This document shows positions 59,346 through 64,000 of a DNA stretch of 64,000 bases, one piece after another; within the stretch, counting starts at the first letter, position 1, and each line of letters begins with the position of its first letter. The translations under genes and the position numbers were made by a program. Origin of the DNA: Streptomyces stelliscabiei (GTDB taxonomy: Bacteria > Actinomycetota > Actinomycetes > Streptomycetales > Streptomycetaceae); NCBI RefSeq assembly GCF_014873495.1, contig NZ_JADBGF010000001.1, positions 7,006,001 through 7,070,000 on the forward strand. Direction: 5' to 3'. The notes under the pieces were generated by a model, which was not told the origin of the DNA, made no database searches, and saw nothing but the letters and a program-made list of their open reading frames with translations.

Positions 59346-60020
59346 CTATCCAGGTCGGATCGCGAGGTGCACCACGTCCGGAACTCCCCGGGCAACCTCG
59401 ATCTCTTCGGTACGCACCTGTTGGAACCCGGCATTCCGCAAGGTTTCCTCGAATTCCGCAGAAGGCTGCGCAGACCATACGGCGAGCACCCCACCCTGCC
59501 TCAACACCCGTGCGCAGCTTGCCAGTCCGGCAGGTGAGTACAGGTTTCCGTTGGCCTCCGAGACGGTCCAGCCTGGTCCGTTGTCGATGTCCAGGCAGAG
59601 TGCGTCGAACGTGGCGGATGTCTCATTGACGTACGCCACGAGATCGGCTTCCACGATCTCCGTACGAGGATCCGCGAGCGCTTCGGCGGACACCTCTGCC
59701 AAGGGACCCGCGCGGTGCCACTCGATCACGGAGGGTTCGCGTTCGACAACTGTGATCGTTCCCCAGCGCCGATCCGCGGCGGCGTGGGCGAGCGAGAAGC
59801 CGACGCCCAGGCCCCCGATCAGCACACTCGGCCGGGAACGCCCGCCCAGCGCGTCGAGGGCGGCGTCGACCAGCAGCCGTTCCGAGCGGCCGTCCGAAGT
59901 GTCCATCAGGAAGCAGCCGTTGGCGATGATCTGCAGCAGCTCCCCGTGCCGCCGCAGCACGACCTCGCCGTAGGGGCCCTCGCGCCGGTCGATGACTTCG
60001 GGTTCGTCGGTGATGGGCAT
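59346..60020 (-). CDS. spermidine synthase-like methyltransferase-fold protein
   Basis: A 224-residue protein with the SAM/dcSAM-type fold: VLIGGLGVGFSLAHAA (motif I), ITVVEREPSVIEWHR, FDALCLDIDNGPGW, and CARVLRQGGVLAVWSAQPSAE. Many actinobacteria have this spermidine-synthase-like family; the polyamine-binding residues of true SpeE are not evident, so polyamine synthesis is not assured. The ATG at 60020 has AAGGATGGGCGG upstream. Confidence 0.85.
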   Translation of the reverse strand: MPITDEPEVIDRREGPYGEVVLRRHGELLQIIANGCFLMDTSDGRSERLLVDAALDALGGRSRPSVLIGGLGVGFSLAHAAADRRWGTITVVEREPSVIEWHRAGPLAEVSAEALADPRTEIVEADLVAYVNETSATFDALCLDIDNGPGWTVSEANGNLYSPAGLASCARVLRQGGVLAVWSAQPSAEFEETLRNAGFQQVRTEEIEVARGVPDVVHLAIRPG

Positions 60021-60124
60021 CCGCCCATCCTTACCCGACCGGGGCGCCGGCGGCCGCCGAATTACGTCGGCCCGGCGTCGGCCCGGTGACGACCTGGCGT
60101 GATCGGAGTGGGGCGGGCGGGGGC

Positions 60125-61873
60125 TCAGAGCGTCAGACCGTGGCCGTAGGGGAAGACCGGGTCCTCGGTGTCGTTGGGCACGTCCGGGCGGGACGCCGCC
60201 ACCGCCGCCATGGAGCGCGGCAGTTCGAAGGGCAGCCGCCCCTCGGCCCGCGCCCGTCCGAAGGCCACGTCGAGCAGGGCCTCGTCGTGGGCCCCGTAGT
60301 CGGCGACGAGCGCGGCCGCCTTCGCCGCGATCTCCGGGAGTACGGCGGGCCGCTCCAGATTGACGCAGACCAGCGTGGGCACGGCCGCCAGCAGGGCCAG
60401 GATCTCCTTCAGCCGTTCCTCGCCGAACGCCAGTGACCCGGCGTGGAAGAAGGACTCGAAGAGCCCGGGCCGCTCCTCGTACGGCGTGCGCAGCCGCAGC
60501 ACGGCCACGTCCGCGTGGGCGGGGTCGTCCACGACGTTGCCGTACAGGGACGCCGTCTGCGCGCACACGCCCTCGACGTACAGGTTGGGGCGGTCGGTGA
60601 GCGGGAGGAGGGAGTGGTTGGTCAGGACGGTGAGGGAACGGCGCTGGGCCGCTTCGCCGAGGGCCGTGAACTCGCTCGCGCCGACGGTCTCCTCGGCGCG
60701 GTCCGGATCGACGTAGCGCCGCTCGAAGAGGCCGAGGACGAACTTCTCGCGCAGGAGGCGGCGTACGGAGGCGTCGATCCGCTCCTCGGGGATCCGGCCG
60801 GAACGGACCAGTTCGACGATCACCTCGGGGCACTGCTCGCCCCCGAACTGGTCGGCGCCCGCGTCCAGGGCCTTGGCCGCGCGTTCGGCGACGGTGAGGT
60901 GTTCGACGCCCCAGGCGTGCGCCTCGTGCGGTTCGCCGCCGATGGACGCGTCGGTGAGCAGGCCCCAGTCGGTGCAGACGATGCCGTCGAAGGCGAGCCG
61001 TTCGCGCAGCAGGCCGGTGAGGACGTCCCGGTTGAAGCCGAAGCCGACCTCCTCCCAGTCCTCGACGCCGATCGGCTGACCGTAGTACGGCATCATCTGC
61101 GAGCAGCCCGCCTCGACGGCCGCCCGGAAGGGCGCGAGGTGGTAGTCGCGCATGCCGCCGGGATAGACCTGCTCCTTGCCGTACGGGAAGTGCGGGTCCT
61201 CGCCGTCCCGCTGCGGGCCGCCGCCGGGGAAGTGCTTGACCATGGCGGCGACCGAGCGCGGGCCGAGCCGGGGTCCCTGCAGACCGCGTACGTACGCCCG
61301 GACCAGCGCGCTCGTGACCTCGGCGGACGAGCCGAAGGTGCCGGACTGGCGCGACCAGCGGGGCTCGGTGGCGAGGTCGATCTGCGGGTGCAGGGCGACG
61401 CGGAAGCCGACGGCGAGGTACTCGCGGCGGACCGTGTCGGCGAACCGCTCCACCAGCTCCGGTTCGCCGATCGCGGCCAGCCCCAGGGGTTCGGGCCAGG
61501 CCGAGAAGGCACCGTGGCCGGACGCCGTGCCCGGGTGGTCGGTGAACGAGTGGCGCGGGTCGGTGGACAGGGTGACCGGGATACCCAGCCGGGTGTCCGC
61601 CGCGAGCGCCTGGAGCCGGTTGACCCACTCGGCGGTCTCGCGGACCCCGTACTGGCCCAGGAGGTTGAAGTGGCTCAGATGCCCGTCCGTGACCAGTTCG
61701 GCGGTGCCGCGACGCGGGGGCGTTCCGTCGGCGGCCCCGGTGAGTGACCCGTCGGGGTTCATGGTCAGCATGGAGTGGAAGAGCTGGCCCGCCTTCTCCG
61801 CGAGGGTCATCCGGCTCAGGAGGTCCGCCACGCGCTCGGCGGCGGGGCGGCTGGGGTCGCGGTACGGGAGCAT
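60125..61873 (-). CDS. GH3-family glycoside hydrolase
   Basis: A 582-residue cytoplasmic GH3 enzyme. The (alpha/beta)8 domain holds VTLSTDPRHSF, MVKHFPGGGPQRDGEDPHFP and the nucleophile-Asp motif GIVCTDWGLLTD. A shorter alpha/beta sandwich domain follows from about residue 405 (VLTNHSLLPL). The KHFPGGG loop is that of beta-glucosidase/xylosidase members, not NagZ. No signal peptide, so it acts on an imported sugar. The ATG at 61873 follows GGAAG; the upstream MFS gene stop is 35 bases away. Confidence 0.9.
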   Translation of the reverse strand: MLPYRDPSRPAAERVADLLSRMTLAEKAGQLFHSMLTMNPDGSLTGAADGTPPRRGTAELVTDGHLSHFNLLGQYGVRETAEWVNRLQALAADTRLGIPVTLSTDPRHSFTDHPGTASGHGAFSAWPEPLGLAAIGEPELVERFADTVRREYLAVGFRVALHPQIDLATEPRWSRQSGTFGSSAEVTSALVRAYVRGLQGPRLGPRSVAAMVKHFPGGGPQRDGEDPHFPYGKEQVYPGGMRDYHLAPFRAAVEAGCSQMMPYYGQPIGVEDWEEVGFGFNRDVLTGLLRERLAFDGIVCTDWGLLTDASIGGEPHEAHAWGVEHLTVAERAAKALDAGADQFGGEQCPEVIVELVRSGRIPEERIDASVRRLLREKFVLGLFERRYVDPDRAEETVGASEFTALGEAAQRRSLTVLTNHSLLPLTDRPNLYVEGVCAQTASLYGNVVDDPAHADVAVLRLRTPYEERPGLFESFFHAGSLAFGEERLKEILALLAAVPTLVCVNLERPAVLPEIAAKAAALVADYGAHDEALLDVAFGRARAEGRLPFELPRSMAAVAASRPDVPNDTEDPVFPYGHGLTL

Positions 61874-61908
61874 GCGAGGGGCTTCCTTGTGCGGGGGCTC
61901 TGGCGGGG

Positions 61909-63234
61909 CTACTCGACCGAACGGACGAACTGGACGGCGAGGGCGCCCGCGATCGAGGCGACGGCGCCGAAGAGGAACAGGGCGCTGTAGTTGGAGCCGC
62001 CGCCGACGGCCAGCAGGCCCGGGGCGATGATCGGCACGAGGGACTGGGGCAGGGCGTTGCCGATGTTGAGGACGCCCATGTCCTTGGCGGACTCCTCCGG
62101 GTCGGGCAGTACCGCGGCGGCCAGCGCCATGTCCACGGAGAGATAGAGCCCCTCGGCGAAGCCGAACACGACCATGGCGAGGAGATACGCCCCGAAGGTC
62201 TGGGCGGTCGCCACGAGCGCGAGACCGACGGCCATCCCGAGCGAGGAGCCGAGGACGTAGGGCTTGCGGCGGCCCGACCGGTCGGAGAGCCGGCCGCCGA
62301 CGATCGAGCCGACGACGGTCGCGGCGACCATGACGAGGGTGCCGACGAAGAACCGGTCGGCGACCTCGACCCCGTCGTAACCCATGCGGTCCATCAGGAA
62401 GTAGACGGAGTAGCTGGTCACGCAGGCGGCGCCGGTGAAGACCAGGAAGCGGCCGACGAAGTTCCACATGAAGTCGGGGTGCCGGCGCGGATCGACCCAG
62501 AAGCTGCGCAGGAACTCCTTGACGCCGTACGGCTCGAAAGCGCCGGCGCGCGCCGGGCGGTCGCGGTCCTTGATGACCACGGTCAGGAAACCGACGGAGG
62601 CCAGCCCGATCAGCCCCGGCACCAGGAACGCCAGGAAGAGCGAGCCGCTGAACAGCCGGGCGAGGCCCGCGCCGGCGACCAGGGACAGCGACAGGGTCAT
62701 GCCGACGATCCCGGAGACCGTGGCCCGCTGCCGGTCCGGGATCAGGTCCGGCACGCAGGAGGTGAGCGCGGCGAGGGTCGCGTTGATGCCGAGCTGCGCG
62801 AGCGCCCAGCCCAGCATCAGGGCGGGGAGGCCGGTGCCGAGGGCGACCACCAGCAGACCGGCGAGCCCGGCCGTCATACCGCCGAGCAGCCAGGGGCGGC
62901 GCCGGCCGAAACGGCTGGTCGTGCGGTCGGACAGCGCGCCGAACACCGGGTTGCCGACCATGGCGAGCAGCGCGCCGACGGACAGCACCCGGCCGAGGGC
63001 CGCACCCCGGTCCGCCTCCGGCACGATCTGGTTCACGCGCAGGGCGAGGGTGACGACGACGGGGGTGAGGACCGCGAGATAGGTGCCGAACTGGGCCAGG
63101 GCGAGGCCGAACACGAGTCGGGCGGGAGCCGTCTCGCTCCGGTCGGCGGGGCGGGGGGACGCGGGGGGCAGGGGGGACGCGGGGGAGTGAGCGGTCGCCT
63201 CGCCGAGCGGGACGGCGTCCGGGGTGACGGCCAT
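61909..63234 (-). CDS. MFS-family sugar transporter (glycoside-pentoside-hexuronide-like)
   Basis: A 441-residue transporter with a hydrophilic Pro-rich head (about 1-38) and 12 helices. Motif A between helices 2 and 3 reads GNPVFGALSDRTTSRFGRRR, and the repeat is GGRLSDRSGRRKP. It probably imports the glycoside hydrolysed by the downstream GH3 enzyme. The ATG at 63234 has AGGAGAG upstream. Divergent TetR gene at 63434 likely controls it. Confidence 0.88.
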   Translation of the reverse strand: MAVTPDAVPLGEATAHSPASPLPPASPRPADRSETAPARLVFGLALAQFGTYLAVLTPVVVTLALRVNQIVPEADRGAALGRVLSVGALLAMVGNPVFGALSDRTTSRFGRRRPWLLGGMTAGLAGLLVVALGTGLPALMLGWALAQLGINATLAALTSCVPDLIPDRQRATVSGIVGMTLSLSLVAGAGLARLFSGSLFLAFLVPGLIGLASVGFLTVVIKDRDRPARAGAFEPYGVKEFLRSFWVDPRRHPDFMWNFVGRFLVFTGAACVTSYSVYFLMDRMGYDGVEVADRFFVGTLVMVAATVVGSIVGGRLSDRSGRRKPYVLGSSLGMAVGLALVATAQTFGAYLLAMVVFGFAEGLYLSVDMALAAAVLPDPEESAKDMGVLNIGNALPQSLVPIIAPGLLAVGGGSNYSALFLFGAVASIAGALAVQFVRSVE

Positions 63235-63433
63235 GGGCTCTCCTGGGGGACGAGGGCGGCGGCGTCGCCGCGCAGGCCCGTTCAGGGAAGCAGCAAAACC
63301 GAGTGGGTACTAGGTTTTGGACAAGTGGCCACCATCACGCGGCAGATGGCTTGAACGGACGGGTTGATTACTCGTGTAACCGTCGGTCCGCGAGGGACCT
63401 GGGGGCGGTCGGGCGGGGGCTAGGGTGACGGCC

Positions 63434-64000
63434 ATGGTGCGGAACCGGAGGTCAGCGGGGTCCGGCGAGGGTGGGTCGGCGGAGGCCGGCGGGGGCGGGC
63501 CGGAGGGGCCCGGCGCGCGGGGCTCGTACGCGGTCGGGGACGAGCGGAGGCTGCGCATCCTGGACGCCGCCGTCGAGAACTTCGCCCGGCGGGGGTTCCA
63601 CGCCGCCTCGCTCGCCCGCATCGCCAAGGACGTCGGGATCACCCAGGGCGGGCTGCTGCACCACTTCCGCAACAAGGAGGATCTGCTCGTCCAGGTGCTG
63701 GAGCGCATAGACGAGAGCGACCGGGAGCGGTTCTTCTCCCGGCGGTTCGAGTCGGCGGCCCAGATGTTCGCGGCGCTCGTGAAGCTCGCCGAGTACAACG
63801 GCACACGGTGGGGCCGCACCCGGATGTTCAACGTCCTCGCCGCGGAGGCGGGTGACCCCGAACATCCCGCCCACGGGTACTTCGTCCGGCGGTACGCCGA
63901 GGTCGTGGACACCGTGGGCGGGGTGCTGCGGCGGGGGGTGGCCTCCGGTGAACTGCGGGCCGGCACGGATGTCGTGGCCGTGGCGCAGGAGTTGGCCGCC
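63434..64000 (+). CDS. TetR-family regulator (C-terminal part missing at the window edge)
   Basis: 189 codons to the window end, with no stop. After a Gly-rich head comes a TetR HTH at about residues 40-88 (LRILDAAVENFARRGFHAAS, then DVGITQGGLLHHFRNKEDLL), then the ligand-binding domain. The ATG at 63434 has TAGGGT 8-13 bases upstream and no ribosome binding site, so it is probably leaderless. It is divergent from the MFS/GH3 operon, which it probably represses. Confidence 0.9.
   Translation, partial: MVRNRRSAGSGEGGSAEAGGGGPEGPGARGSYAVGDERRLRILDAAVENFARRGFHAASLARIAKDVGITQGGLLHHFRNKEDLLVQVLERIDESDRERFFSRRFESAAQMFAALVKLAEYNGTRWGRTRMFNVLAAEAGDPEHPAHGYFVRRYAEVVDTVGGVLRRGVASGELRAGTDVVAVAQELAA

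Overview
The window is chromosomal DNA of a Streptomyces species. It is very GC rich with strong G/C bias at third codon positions, uses many GTG starts and several apparently leaderless genes, and carries genus hallmarks: dasR-dasABCD, a WhiB-like wblE, nickel superoxide dismutase with its protease SodX, the ushY-ushX-sigH stress sigma operon and a Family 2B encapsulin (EshA type). Gene order follows, from memory, the S. coelicolor SCO5224-SCO5285 interval; most of the window is core chromosome, and roughly 28.4-39.7 kb looks more accessory. No prophage, transposase, rRNA, tRNA or CRISPR array was seen.

Layout. 0-8 kb: end of a GlxA/AraC-type regulator, class Ia ribonucleotide reductase nrdA-nrdB behind tandem NrdR-like boxes and a cobalamin riboswitch, a nucleoside hydrolase, and a DUF3311/sodium:solute symporter pair. 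8-15.5 kb: the amino-sugar module: DasR regulator, DasA-DasB-DasC chitobiose ABC importer, DasD hexosaminidase and NagB deaminase, linked by dre operators. 15.7-18 kb: an sRNA locus matching scr5239, a PdtaS-like sensor kinase and wblE. 18-25 kb: lipid kinase, a membrane protein, ushY-ushX-sigH, a Na+/H+ antiporter, a PLP deaminase/desulfhydrase homologue and an amidase. 25.5-28.4 kb: the most interesting locus, an encapsulin shell protein followed by a polyprenyl diphosphate synthase with a 100-residue disordered-looking N-terminus, i.e. a candidate isoprenoid nanocompartment.

28.5-39 kb: TetR with a divergent reductase-like protein, small zinc-ribbon and YCII proteins, an AraC-VOC-VOC operon, and a sugar ABC importer with LacI regulator and a GH32-like hydrolase (probable fructo-oligosaccharide use). 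39.6-48 kb: sodN/sodX, a CGNR regulator, a methyltransferase, a glutamate-type ABC importer, malic enzyme and a quinone oxidoreductase. 48-52.6 kb: a 69-residue HTH protein coupled to a Clp_N-only protein under paired palindromic operators, a PadR regulator with a long coiled-coil tail plus a DUF4097 protein, a membrane protein and a DUF6104 protein. 52.6-64 kb: the fused 2-oxoglutarate dehydrogenase Kgd, a two-component system, a spermidine-synthase-like protein, and a GH3/MFS/TetR sugar cluster cut by the window end.

Non-coding structure is rich: four copies of a dispersed intergenic palindrome, three tandem-repeat spacers (one between dasA and dasB), a GCTACA/GCGACG hexanucleotide tract, and a 10-mer CGGATAACGG found upstream of three carbon-metabolism operons in one relative orientation.
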